64,000 nucleotides of DNA, taken from NCBI GenBank assembly GCA_036898135.1, contig CM072513.1, positions 37,209,340 to 37,273,339 of the forward strand, given 5' to 3'. Origin of the DNA: Oncomelania hupensis. Its lineage: Eukaryota > Mollusca > Gastropoda > Littorinimorpha > Pomatiopsidae. Below the pieces are notes generated by a model. The model was given only the letters and a program-made list of their open reading frames with translations, was not told where the DNA came from and did not search any database. Within the stretch, counting starts at the first letter, position 1. Each line of letters begins with the position of its first letter. The translations under genes were made by a program, and so were the position numbers. Shown piece by piece: positions 1-11,600 of the stretch.

Positions 1-540
1 GTTCTCTCTCGTCTTGACTATTGTAACTCCCTACTCACTGGCTGTCCTAAATCTTTGATCGATAAACTACAAAATATTCAAAATTCTGCAGCACGGCTCG
101 TACTGAAAGCAAAAAAACGCGATCATGTGACACCACTACTATTTTCCCTTTACTGGTTTCCTATCCAAACACGCATTGACTACAAACTGTCAGTTCTCTG
201 TCACAGTTTCTTCTCTGATACCTGTCGATCCTATCTTAGTCAACTCCTGTCTGCTTACTCTCCTGCCCGACAGTTGAGTTCATCCGCAGACACTCATGTC
301 CTCACCACACCAAGAGTATGCACAAAAACCTGAAAGATCTTTTGCTTTTTGTGGCCCTAAACAATGGAATTCGCTGCCAGCTAACATTCATAGTATTGCA
401 TCCACGTAGACTTTCAAGAAAGCACTCTAAACACATCTTTTCAAGCATTACTTTCCCACTGATTGAACTAACGAACATCACAATTCTTCCGCCTGCTGAA
501 ATCCAGTCGACTGCCCAGTTTTAAACTGTTACCTTGCGGT
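1..540 (+). pseudogene. LINE reverse-transcriptase C-terminal remnant (CR1/L2-like)
   Basis: The plus-strand reading starts open at base 1 and resembles the tail of CR1/L2/Jockey reverse transcriptases: an LDYCNSLL motif, then LQNIQNSAARLV, then an IDYKL block and YLSQLL. The frame closes near 333. The typical tail (WNSLPANIH followed by a THLF-type end) continues in another frame, interrupted by stops near 410 and 430. It is therefore a decayed 3' end of a non-LTR retrotransposon whose 5' part lies outside the window. The family call rests on motif recognition and the exact clade is uncertain. Confidence 0.8.
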
Positions 541-1084
541 GAATGCTTGTGTCCGTGTTGAAGTTCATCTATTAATTTTATATAAGGGTATTTACCAATG
601 TCGTACAAGTTCTTTTATACTATAATTTAGTGAAATGTATCTGTTGTAGTTGAGTATAGTCCTTTTTAATGTTGTGATTCATGTCTTTTCATTGTATTTT
701 ACTGTTTTAAGAAATGTTTACAATCTCATGTTTTGTTATTAAGGTGTGTAATGTTTTTAGTTGTATTGCTTTGTTAAATGATGTGATAATGAATGTTTTT
801 ATTGTGAACATGTACTTTGGCCAGACGCTCGTGCGTCTGTATGTGTGTGCGTCTGTGTGTGTCTGTGTGTGTGTACTGTTAATTAATGTACATACGTCTG
901 GTTTAGCAGTTTTTACTAGGCATGTTTTTGTTTTACATATTTTATTTTGTTTTAATACTATTGCTTTTTTAGTGCATTGTAAAGCGTGGCGAGCCCATGT
1001 TTGTTGGGGTACCACGCTATTTTTTTAGAGCATTGTAAAGCGTGGCGAGCCCATGTTTGTTGGGGTACCACGCTATATAAATCT
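541..1084 (+). repeat. LINE 3' UTR and duplicated terminal hairpin unit
   Basis: T-rich non-coding sequence follows the RT remnant. It ends in two near-identical copies (about 967-1018 and 1023-1076) of a unit reading GCATTGTAAAGCGTGGCGAG and ending in CACGCTAT, followed by ATAAAT. The two ends of each unit can pair (AGCGTGG with CCACGCT). Such a hairpin-forming tail ending in CTATATAAAT is typical of L2/CR1-type 3' ends. The tandem copy is probably a tail duplication. Confidence 0.65.
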
Positions 1085-1087
1085 ACC

Positions 1088-1184
<97 letters not shown>
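1088..1184. repeat. (GTA)n microsatellite
   Basis: A near-perfect trinucleotide array of about 97 bp directly abuts the LINE 3' end, as expected for a 3' tail that expanded. The poly-Val and poly-Thr reading frames over it are artefacts. No feature is visible in 1185-1433. Confidence 0.95.
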
Positions 1185-1185
<1 letters not shown>

Positions 1186-1433
1186 TATACACTCTATCAA
1201 ATTAGGCAGGTTACTCTATCCCAACTACTGTACAAACATCGTATATCATGGCATGTGCAGCACCAGCCCCTGACAAACCTACATTGTCTTTGCATTTGGC
1301 CACGTCAGCAGGAACTTGTGAGGAGGAACAAAAGCTAGTAGGTGTCGATGGTCACTATTTTAAGGGTGTTGTTATTGTAATAAATAGAAGTGGGCAGCAG
1401 TAAGAGTGGTTAAACAACACTCTCTTGTTTTCA

Positions 1434-1755
1434 AAGCGAGCGTTGTGGCCAAGTGGGCTAAGGCGGGACTAACTTTCCTTGTCCACAAGCCAGAAACCAA
1501 TGGCGCCTGACAGGTGTGGGTTCGAGCCAGCATCTGGGCGTTATGTTTATCCGAATATTATTTACTTTCGACTCGGGCAACGTCTCGGGGGTTTTCTACG
1601 GGTACTCCGGTTTGCTCCCCCAGCAAAAGTTTCAAAAATTCACAAATAATGTTAGGTAGGTTGGGTTTGGGCGGGCTACAGGCTGCGACTACGCCTTCTC
1701 CGGGGGAGGCGCCTCGGCCCAGAAATTCCCGATAGAACGGAATAATAAACTGCAG
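1434..1755 (+). mobile_element. tRNA-derived SINE (family A), full-length-like copy
   Basis: The head resembles a tRNA with internal pol III promoter boxes: an A-box-like TGGCCAAGTGG near 1446 and a B-box-like GGTTCGAGCCA near 1518. A body follows with a conserved core containing ACGGGTACTCCGGTTT near 1598, then a 3' part with GGTTGGGTTTGGGCGGG and an A-rich tail near 1752. A second copy, split by a LINE, is at 42290-43515. The core resembles conserved central domains shared by several invertebrate SINE families, but I cannot name the family. Confidence 0.75.
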
Positions 1756-2220
1756 AAAAAAAAAGAAAAAAAAGTCATCCTGCCCGCAGTCCTTACAAAG
1801 GGATTATTATGCAGATATCATCTGCTTAGGAAATGAGACAAGGGGTGCATTATTAAACTTAACAACAGTCAAAGATAGAAATTCAATAACAACTTGTCAA
1901 ACGTCTTGTTTTTCTCAGGTCTACTCCTAGTTTAGAAAATAAATTGTCGACGATAACAAATGGTGAATTGCTGCTGATGTCCCAAGATGATCCTCTACTT
2001 AATCAGTAGTTTGTGATAAAACAAAGTAAACATAATTAATTGCATCTGCCGCTTACGATTTAGATTACGTGGGGATTCACTATTGTAAATGTTTTCTTAT
2101 TGTCAAAAATTAGGAATGGGACTGGCATGGTAGTGGTGATATTCCTGTGTCATGTTGAGGTTAATATAAACGAAACCGAGTTCCATAGTAGCCTATGCCA
2201 AAACTGCCTAAGTGTATGTA

Positions 2221-2274
<54 letters not shown>

Positions 2275-2858
2275 CCTCTCTCTCTTTTACATGTTTTCTT
2301 TATGTTTAGATTTCTTCACACAACGTACTAATAGGAATATTCTATTCTCTGTGTGATATGGGCAGTTTTCTACGTACGACGGGTAAATAAGATACAAAAT
2401 AGCGACGGGTAGCGAAGGTTAAAAAGGCGGAAAGCGTGCAAATGTACTTGGCTGCATTGCAATCACTTGCAAAGCCATGAAATTTTGATGGGATTATGTC
2501 CAGAGCCCTGAGAGACAATGGGTGTAAATGACAAACAATCCAAGAGAAAATCCTGGCAGTAGTGAATGCTGAACTGACACGCGTAAAAATGTGGAATGAA
2601 CTCTTTTGAATATTTGTACAGCTTATTTAATAGTTAATTTGCAGTGATTTGTTAAAATAAAAAACAAAAATCAGTTCCCAGATTTTAAACAGTGCCCTGA
2701 TCTGTTAAAAATAAAGTAAGTGGTTTCATTTCTTTATTCCGTGCTGTAGGTTCAGCGACATTTTAAACGTCTTATTTTCTGCATTATGTTTCTTCTTTCT
2801 GTAATCCACAATTACTCTCATTGCTGCCCTCTTGGTTTTCCGCTACGCAGTCTATGGT
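1756..2858. other. Non-coding stretch with a (CT)n tract at 2222-2284
   Basis: No credible gene. A (CT)n run occupies 2222-2284. The remainder is unremarkable AT-rich sequence. Confidence 0.6.
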
Positions 2859-3232
2859 CATGCCACACGAGCGTCAAATCTTGAATCCAATTCATGAAAT
2901 CACGACAAAATCCCTTGATTGTCGTGTGGCACCCTATGCATCGCGAATCCAGATTCTTTGAATTGGCTCCGATTGCCGACTTTCAACATGTTCTAATTCC
3001 GCGAGTCTCGATTGTGTGATTCGGACCTTTTGGCCAATGAGAAGCAGAATACGAATCACGTGATCACAACACACGTACAGCAAAACTTCAAGACCAATAA
3101 CCCTCAAGTTTGACTCGATGTGCGACTTTCGTGTGGCACTGCGCGATTCAAGTCAAAATGAAATTCCGACTTCGAAGTCGAAAATTGCTCCGATCGCGTC
3201 AAGTCCAGTAGATTTGACGCTCGTGTGGCATG
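2859..3232. mobile_element. MITE with 22-bp perfect terminal inverted repeats
   Basis: The left end (2859-2880, starting CATGCCACACGAGCG) is the exact reverse complement of the right end (3211-3232). The 374-bp element has no coding capacity. The terminal motif recurs inside it as CGTGTGGCA near 2923 and near 3131. Subterminal copies of this kind are common transposase-binding sites in DNA transposons. I could not identify a clear target-site duplication, so the superfamily is unknown. Confidence 0.8.
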
Positions 3233-3584
3233 TGCTTAACAAAATTTGGGCGCAGTAGTGCTGTGGTTTGGACACACGTTAGTAATGTTTCGTGTTAAGC
3301 GACGTCGGGGGGATAAGGGGGGTGGAGGGAGTTAATACTTGGATGGGTGACCGCACTTTGATGGCAATTACAACACACACAATAGAAGAATGAAACAAGC
3401 GCGCCCAGCTGTTAATGGGTACTTGCGTGGATCTGTTTAGAACCGGAGAAGGCAAAGCAGCGAGGGAGATGAGATAGGCAACGCCCTCCAAAAGAGATAA
3501 AAGATAGGTTCCAAATGCCTCTCTCTCCAACCATTGAAGAAGTCACGGGACACCTTTACCTTTTCATATAAAAACGTTTCTCGT

Positions 3585-4424
3585 GCATCGAATGTTATCT
3601 GGGAAGTATAGTATATAATTGTACAGTATGTAATTTCTCGTGCATAGAATGTAATCTGGGAAGTATAGTAAATAATTGTACAGTATGTAATTTCCAGAAT
3701 TTCTCGTGCATAGAATGTAATCTGGGAAGTATAGTATATAATTGTACAGTATGTAATTTCTCGAATTTCTCGTGCATAGAATGTAATCTGGGAAGTATAG
3801 TAAATAATTGCACAGTATGTAATTCCCGAATTTCTTGTGGATAGATTGTAATCTGGGAAGTATAGTATATAATTGTGCAGTATGTAATTTCCAGAATTTC
3901 TCGTGCATAGAACGTAATCTGGGAAGTATAGTATATAATTGTACAGTATGTAATTCCCGAATTTCTCGTGTATAGAATGTAATCTTGGAAGTATAGTAGA
4001 TATTTGCACAGTATGTAATTTCCGAATTTCTTGTGGATAGAAGGTAATCTGGGAAGTATAGTATACAATTGTACAGTATGTAATTCTCGAATTTCTCGTG
4101 CATAGAATGTGATCTGAGAAGTATAGTATATAATTGTACAGTATGTAATTCCCGAATTTCTCGTGCATAGAATGTAATCTGGGAAGCATAGTATATAATT
4201 GTATAGTATGTAATTCTCGAATTTCTCCTGCATAGAACGTAATCTGGGAAGTATAGTTTATAATTTTATAGTACATGTAAGTCCCGAATTTCTCGTGCAT
4301 AGAACGTAATCTGGGAAGTATAGTTTATAATTGTATAGTATGTAATTCCCGAATTTCTCGTGCATAGAAAGTAATCTGGGAAGTATAGTTTATAATTGTA
4401 TAGTATGTAATTCCCGAATTCTAG
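3585..4424. repeat. Minisatellite, about 62-66 bp unit, 13 copies
   Basis: About 13 head-to-tail units share a core GGAAGTATAGTATATAATTG followed by CAGTATGTAATT and TCTCGTGCATAGAA. Period lengths vary slightly through a few missing bases. Three long minus-strand ORFs across it (179-287 codons) are repeats of the unit read in all three frames and are not genes. The stretch 3233-3584 before it shows nothing identifiable. Confidence 0.9.
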
Positions 4425-4812
4425 TATGAGAATAATTGTTTGTTTGTTTGTTTATTTTACGTCTTTTCACTTAAAAGTGATTTTAGACAACATTACCAAC
4501 AGTAAATTAAAATACAACTAAAACATAAATAAAGGAGATAGGAAACAATCACTTATACTATTTATAATATTCAAAGCATAGAGACTATATACAAAAAAAG
4601 GCAAAAAAGGCGAGATAAAACAATCCTCCGTGAAGAGGTATAGTTAGATTTCTCTCCATTCTCCCACGGATAACTGCATCTCCCACCCCTCTTACCGTCT
4701 TGAATGCAGTCCCTATTTACATATTATCCAATATTTCTTATTCCATTCATCATCCATAAGGAAAAGTATAGCACATTCCCGGATCATAAATATTAACAAA
4801 TAATATCAAATA

Positions 4813-5580
4813 TTACAAAAAGCCCCCTATAGGACAAAAAATCAACGCCTCCGCAATCTGCAGCCAACAATCATATGTTATAATTTGAGCATTGCAAATA
4901 TTTGCAGGTAAGAGTTGTTGTATTGCACTACAATCATGTAATATGTGATCTATTGTTATATTTGCTTGACATTGGCATACTACATCTTTGCAGTATTTTG
5001 TTTTCCAAGAATTAAGAATTAATCTATTTGCCAAAGTAACAATATGACGAGAATAATGGATTGCTTGATTTGTTATAATGTTCAAGTTTGATTCTGATTT
5101 AAATTGTTGATTGATAATTGTATACATTTCTTTTTGTGATAATGGTATTTGTATGGAAATAACATGTTCATTTTTTGCTCCTTGTTTGGCTTGTCGATCT
5201 GCCCAATCATTATACAATAAACCGCTATGTGAAGGAACCCAACAAAATGCGACACCAGTTCCTGACCTTAATAATATGTTAACAAGGTGTTGTATTTCAT
5301 ATATTATTGAATTAGCATCATTATTGTCAGATTGCAATGCATACAAAACTGGCTTTGAGTCTACACATAACAACAAATCAATGAATGTTCTTTGTAAACT
5401 TATTATTTTATTTAATGACATTAAAATCGCGATAAGTTCAGCTGTAAATATTGAATGTTTTTTCCCTAAACTATAACCTTCAATTATTTTGAGTGATGGT
5501 ATAACATATCCTGAGCCAGATTCCCCTGAATCTAAAACGGAACCATCCGTATATATTTCTAAATAATTATGATAATTTTC
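4813..5580 (-). pseudogene. LINE RNase H domain with C-terminal zinc-binding tail
   Basis: Open minus-strand reading starting around EIYTDGSVLDSG, which carries the first catalytic Asp of RNase H. It continues through FTAELIAIL (the conserved Glu) and FCWVPSHSGLLYNDWADRQAK (the His and second Asp block). It ends with a CQCQ...HILHDC Cys/His cluster typical of LINE C-termini. It is in a different frame from the RT, so the polyprotein is broken. Confidence 0.8.
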
Positions 5581-5582
5581 TT

Positions 5583-6641
5583 CTATGTGTATACGAGCAG
5601 CTGATGCCTTAAGTTAATATTATCATCTTTTTTCAGTGTAGTGTATTCAGTATCAAATTTAGCTTTACAGAATTCCCATGGAGGCAACGGTGGGCTTGCT
5701 AATTTTTGGAAAACATTTTGTGGAGATATATCTTCTTTCTCAAAAATATCAGAAGTGTAAGTAGCAATAGTTTGTAAGTATTTGACATTTCGAGATCGTT
5801 GAGAAAAGTCTCTGTGCGATTGAATGTTTAATTCAACTGTTGTAAAATTTTGTACACTAGAAGCTCTGACGATGTATTTTGCACATGACATTTTACGCCA
5901 ATCATTTAAGGACATTAATCCTACAGCTTTGTATGTAGCTATTGTTTTCGTATGAATAGGTACTCCAAGTGCAGTTTTAATAGCCTTGCTATCAATGCTT
6001 TGTAACTGTTTTAGTAGCGTTTTTGATGCCGAAAAATATACCTCCTGGCCATAAGTAAGTTTAGATCTTACAAGTGCAATAGCAATAGACAATAACGTTT
6101 TAATATCTTGACCCCATTTTTGTGTTGATATTATTTTAAGAAGGTTCAAACTTTTGGATGCCTTTTGTATTAAATACTGTATGTGTTTATTCCAGTTCAG
6201 TTTGACATTTAAAAACACACCTAAGAATTTCACATCTGTCACATACTGCAATTGTTTTTTACCAAAAAAAAAGTTTGGTAATTGTCTTGGTCCCTTCCCA
6301 CTGTTGAATAAGATCATATTCGTTTTTTCTTCACTGAATTCTAGACCATTTATCTGCATATATAAGATAATTTTATCCAATTCTGCTTGATACACTTTTT
6401 GTATAGGCTTTATTTCAAACATTGACGTATTTTTCTTTAAGTTTACATTAACCCACATAGCAATGTCGTCTGCATATTGTACTAAACTTGTATTTTTTCC
6501 AACTTGTTTTGGTAAATCGTAAAGCAAAATGTTAAAGAGTAGGGGCGATATAATTGACCCTTGTGGAATACCCGGTACCCATATTAGTGTTATATTTTGA
6601 TGAATATGAATTGCCAATTCTAGTGATGAGTTTTCTTCCAT
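5583..6641 (-). pseudogene. LINE reverse transcriptase, C-terminal two thirds
   Basis: The reading contains GIPQGSIISPLLFNILL (RT motif B region), then VQYADDIAMW with the catalytic YADD box intact, then a GLEFSEEKTN block and KFLGVFL. The thumb and connector follow. The fingers (motif A) continue upstream in a different frame after about 6645, where an LSGNMYLYIKQFL segment can be read. A frameshift at the 3' end separates it from the RNase H reading. It is a dead fragment of the I/Nimb-like LINE and unrelated to neighbouring genes. Confidence 0.8.
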
Positions 6642-6725
6642 TTAAAAATTGTTTAATGTATAAATACATATTACCAGACAATCCATGAGAATAATTGAAT
6701 AATTGAAGTGAAAATATGTTATGTT

Positions 6726-7478
6726 ACTGCATGCTCCATTTGTCAAATTTTTTTCATCATAGCACTTGCGCTTCATCCCTAATAAAACTGTGAGGATAGC
6801 TTTCTTCTCGCATCAGCAAAATTGAGCCAGTGCCAGAAAAATAAGTTGGATTGTGGGTGTCAGTAGCAATATATGACTAACCCTACAAAGGTCATTCCAT
6901 GAACACGGGGACCATTCTGGCTCGAAACAGCAATTATAACTATTTAGTGTTCAAGCAGTGTCAACACGTTCACGTTTCAAAGATATATATTATTATCATG
7001 CCTGAATATGGTGATATTTCAGTAGTTTTAAAATCTCTGCAAAAACATTGATCAGCAACTTTATGTTTCGAATTGAGATGGCCCCCGACACTTCCGCATA
7101 AAGCCAACAATGACATAAACTGCATTAATTTTATATTTCATGACGGAGGGATCAATGTTGCATACGTGTTCAGCTGCATTTGAACCAGAATCATGCTTTT
7201 ATTACCAGATACACCATTTCATTTTCAATGTTGAAAAAATAGACCCCAGTATTTTTCATGAAAAAGCAGACCAGACATGAATTGTCAGTATTCATAGTTG
7301 GACTTTGTGTGCATAGACATGTATGTAAAATGTAATGTTTTATTTATTGTTATTATTTTTATTTTATTGATATTATTTATTTTTAACACTTCTGAGTGTT
7401 CAACATTCGGTATAAAGTTCGATAAAGGTAGATCTATTCATTTGCAGACGCATGATGTAGGAGAGTTTTATATATGCC
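6726..7478. other. Non-coding stretch, nothing identifiable
   Basis: AT-rich sequence with no ORF resembling a known family and no clear repeat unit. Confidence 0.5.
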
Positions 7479-7945
7479 TATCCTATCATAACACTATCCC
7501 GTAACTCGATAGTCGTTGAGGCACCACAGATGATCGTTTAACGAGCGTACTCCATCTGTCTCTGTCCTCAACAACCCTCATGGTTTGCTCAGTGTCAAGC
7601 CAGTCCATTCTCGAATGTTGTCCTCCCACCTCTTTTTCTGTCTCACTCTTCCTCTGCCTCCTAGCACCGTGCCCCTTGCATGGTAGTCTTTGCAAGGCCT
7701 GAAGCTCTAGTGACGTGGCCATACCATCGGAGTTTCCGTTTCTTCATCACTGTGAGCAAGTCATTGTGTTGTCCAATGGCATGTGTGATGGTCTGTCGGA
7801 CTTCGTGGTTAGTGATGTGCTGGTTATAGGAAATGCCCAGAAGTCTTCTGTATGTAGCAGCTCATCCCCATGCTTTGTATTCTTCGTTGTAGTCTGGTGT
7901 GAGGGTCCATGTTTCGTGAGCGTATAGGAAGATGGAGATGAACGT
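7479..7945 (-). mobile_element. RTE-like LINE 3' end (5'-truncated copy)
   Basis: Minus-strand fragment of the LINE family that recurs throughout this window. It starts near a 'GCGAAACATGGACC'-type segment and reads through the LRWYGHVT-like and ERWSTLVKRSSVVP-like C-terminus to a tail of ATCCTATC-type repeats at 7479-7500. Small indels break the frame. The family is recognised by comparison with copies at 40236, 42545, 60100 and 62922. Confidence 0.8.
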
Positions 7946-7973
7946 GTCACTAATATGCCTTAGAGGTTGATGT

Positions 7974-8107
7974 CTATCCTATCCTATCCTATCCTGTCCC
8001 GTAACCCTGAGGTCGTAGGGGCACCACATATGATCGTTTAACCAGCAGACTCCATCTTTCTCTGTCCTCAGCAGCCCTGATGGCTTCACTCAGTGTCAAA
8101 CCAGGTT
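7974..8107 (-). mobile_element. RTE-like LINE 3' end (second truncated copy)
   Basis: Directly upstream of the previous copy on the same strand. An (ATCCT)n tail (7974-7996) is followed by about 110 bp of the same C-terminus, truncated at 8107. Two tail-to-head copies 30 bp apart suggest either a second insertion near the first tail or a tandem duplication. Confidence 0.75.
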
Positions 8108-8655
8108 TTTTTTTCGTTAAAAAAATGGATGTTGATGTACCCAAGAAATATTCATCAAATGTGCAATCTGAGCAGTGGAGAGAGTAACATTTCATGCGCA
8201 CATCAAACTCACTCCCTCTGCACAAGTACACTTGTTAGCACCTCTTGCTGCATGCTGAACACTCAGAACTGTTCCCCAGTTGGTAACATCGACTTTGGCA
8301 CAAAACGCGTTCGGTTGATCTATTGTGCTTGTATGCAAACTGAAATGGGTCAAGGCACGTTTGTATACTAAGGAGGAGAAACTTCAACACAATGCGTTCA
8401 AAACAATGTATCTCGTTTTCTCATTAGTTTGAACCATGGCAATCCGTTCCGCGTGAGCGTTTGGGTAAAAACGCGATGTCACACTCCAAAACTGCTTTTT
8501 TTTCTTCTTCCGACGATTTGTCAAACGCTCAAGGACTTGCACACTGAAACCAGTCAACAAAATGCATCATTGCTGAACTCTTGTTTGCCAATATTTTACG
8601 AATAAAGCGAAAGATATTAGCACAAAGACATGCCAAATATGGCGAGACGACAGAG
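8108..8655. other. Non-coding stretch, nothing identifiable
   Basis: No family-like ORF, tRNA or clear repeat recognised. Confidence 0.45.
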
Positions 8656-11600
8656 AATTCAATTCAATTCAACTTCAATTCAACAAATCTTTATTACCTC
8701 TTACAAGGAATTATGACAGGCACTTGATCACTAAAATAAAACAAATACAAAGAAAAATGCAAATAAAAAATTAAACAAAGTATAAAGTAATCATCCCTCT
8801 CCCCTTCCGCTTCATCAAACCACACATGCACAACCACACGCACACTTACACACTGTAGAGCCGATTACAACAAGCAAGAGGAAGAGGAAGGAGCCTCAAG
8901 CAGAGCCATCAGCGCGTCAGGTTTGAGTTGATCAAGGCCACAGCAGAGGGGAGAAAACTGGATCGGTAACGTACAGTGCGGGTCTTAAGGCTCATGAGGC
9001 GTTTCCCAGAAGGTAGAATTTTAAACCAAGAAGAGAGAGGGTGGGTGGAATCATCCTTGATGCTGATGGCTTTGCCTAGGGCCCTTCTCTGAAACAATTC
9101 ACACAGAGGTGTCTGCTTTTCACCAATGATTTTGCTGCAGGTATTGGTAATACTGTTCAAGGAATTCCTACTTTTGACACTGAGAGATTGAAACCAGCAA
9201 ATGAATGAAAACGTAAGAACTGATTCCACGTAGGCACGATAACAATTTTTAAGTATGCTCTGCGAAACCAGAAGAGATCGGAGTTGGTACAACATGTACA
9301 TACGCTGCCTGCATTTCTTAAATATCATTTCGGCATTAGCTGGGAAAGAAAGCTTGTGGTCAATTATGGTCCCAAGGTATTTATATTGTTCCACTCTCTC
9401 TACAGTTTGATTTCTGAGGTGAAGTGCAGCCACATCTGTCCGAATCTTTCTGAAATCCACCAACATCTCTTTCGTTTTGCCGACATTGAGCTCCAGATGG
9501 TTACCTTCGCACCAGGTGACAAAGTCAACCACACTCCTCTCAAAGCTTATGGCCGAGTCGGAAGTGTCCACTACTGCGGCATCGTCTGAAAACTTGATGA
9601 TCTGCGAATCATCTCTGGAGCTCCTACAATCATTGGTATAAAGAGTAAAAATAAAAGGTGAGATAACTGTCCCCTGGGGTGTTCCGGTGTTGATAGACTT
9701 GGTTGATGAGAAACAGACAGAAGAAGAAGAAGAGTAGGACCTTACACAAACAACTTGCGTACGGTTGCTAAGAAAGTCAGAGATCCAGAGGGTCAGGTAC
9801 GGATTGATATTCATATTTTGGAGTTTGCTTACAAGGAGATGGGTTTGAACAGTGTTGAACGCGGAAGAGAAATCTGCGAAGAGGATCCTAACATAGGCAC
9901 CACCAAATTCCAAATGAGAGTGAGCAAAATGAAGCAGGGAGATAACTGCGTCTTCGACACCTCTGTTCTGCCGATACGCGAATTGAAGAGGGTCAAGCGC
10001 AGGCTTCGCCTGCTGTTTCAGCATGCCCAGCAATATCCGTTCAAAACATTTAATTAGTACTGAGGTTAGTGCTATTGGTCTATAGTCGTTCAGGCCAGAG
10101 GGGTTGGATTTCTTCGGAACCGGACAGATAGTGGCCGCCTTCCAAGACTGAGGCACATTGTGTGTTTCAATTGAAGCATTAAAAATATCACAGAATACAG
10201 GAGCAAGCTCCTTACTACATGCCTTGATCAACCTGCCACTAACACCATCAGGTCCTGAGGCTTTGTTATGGTTGACCCTGCTAAGAACCTTCTCTACTGT
10301 CTCCTGCTCAATTTTTGGAATCATATCACTATCTAGATTCTCTTTCAGAGTATCACATATCTTATTCCTTTCCTGTGAAAAGTCCTGCGTATCAAAACGG
10401 CAGTAGAATGTATTCAGTCTCTCAGCAAAATCCACCCTCTCCTCCTCATTCATTCCATCATCCCTCTCCCTGACCTCCCCCCTCCCCGCCAGCTCCCTCA
10501 GTCCCCTCCATGCATCCCTGACAGACCCTGAAACAAACCTCCCCTCCACTTTGTCTCTGTACCTCAACTTCTCTTCTTTAATCAATTTGTTTATTTCTTT
10601 CTGTAATACTTTCCCCTCAGACTTTTTGTTTTCAGCAAACAGCTTGTTTTTTTGTACAATCTTAGCCTTTAGCTTCTTAGTGATCCAAGGCTTGTTATTT
10701 GGATAAATTTTAATCTTTTTCTTTGGCATGATCATGTCTTCACAAAACAACATATAACTTGTGACAACATCAGTGGCATGACTTACATCGGTAACTTCCT
10801 CTGTCAATACCTTCCAGTCTGTGCAGTCAAAACATCCCCTCAGCTGCTCCACAGCATCAGAATCCCACACCTTAATCAGCTTAGTCTCCACCCTCTCTCT
10901 CCTCAACTTTTGAACATAGGTGGGTAACAATAATACTGCATTGTGATCTGATGTTCCTATGGGAGCTTTCAAGACAGATCTGTAAGCACTTGGGATGGTA
11001 CCATAGCATTTATCTAAAGTATTGTCTCTTCTAGTTTTACAGATCACATATTGGTGAAAATCAGGCAATGTAGTGTTTAGATTACAGGTGTTTTCATCTC
11101 CCAAAACAAACACAGGCGCGTCACGTGATACAGCACGTAGCCTGTCAACACACTCTGCAACAGCAGCAGCGGCACGCGTTATGTTTGCATTGGGGTGCAC
11201 ATAGACAACAACATAGAACAGTTGACCAAACTCGCGAGGCAGATAAGTAGGCCTGAGTGACAATGCCAGGAGCTCAAGATCCACTGTACACATTTGTTCT
11301 CTCACAATCACACTGCTCTTCTTACACCATCTTTCATTGACATACACAGCCACCCCACCACCCTTCCCTTTCCCAGTCACATCACTATCTCTGTCCATCC
11401 TGAAAGGGGAACCAAAACCATCAAGTTTTATGGCATCAGTTTGTGTGTCAGCACACCACCATGTCTCTGTGAAGCACAGCAAGCATGCATCGCGGTAGTC
11501 GGCAATATATTTGACATTGGCATAAAGTTCTTCAAACGTATTGTTATTGACGTGTTTGCCGAATGACCTAACGTTGGCGAGTATAACAGAAGGAAGAGGG

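Larger units (their letters stand above)
4437..6725 (-). mobile_element. I/Nimb-like LINE with RT and RNase H, 5'-truncated
   Basis: Minus-strand element whose 3' end is an (AAAC)n-type tail at 4437-4455. Upstream of the tail are an RNase H region (4813 to about 5580) and a reverse-transcriptase region (5583-6641, continuing in another frame to about 6720). At least two frameshifts are visible, near 5590 and near 6645. An RNase H domain downstream of RT is characteristic of I-group LINEs. The element is 5'-truncated because no endonuclease or ORF1 is found. Confidence 0.8.

Noticed and set aside
3437..4300. Minus-strand ORFs of 179-287 codons
   Set aside because: Produced by the minisatellite unit; all three frames give similar repeats and there is no known domain.
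3585..4424. CRISPR array
   Set aside because: Units are near-identical along their whole length with no unique spacers, and the genome is eukaryotic.
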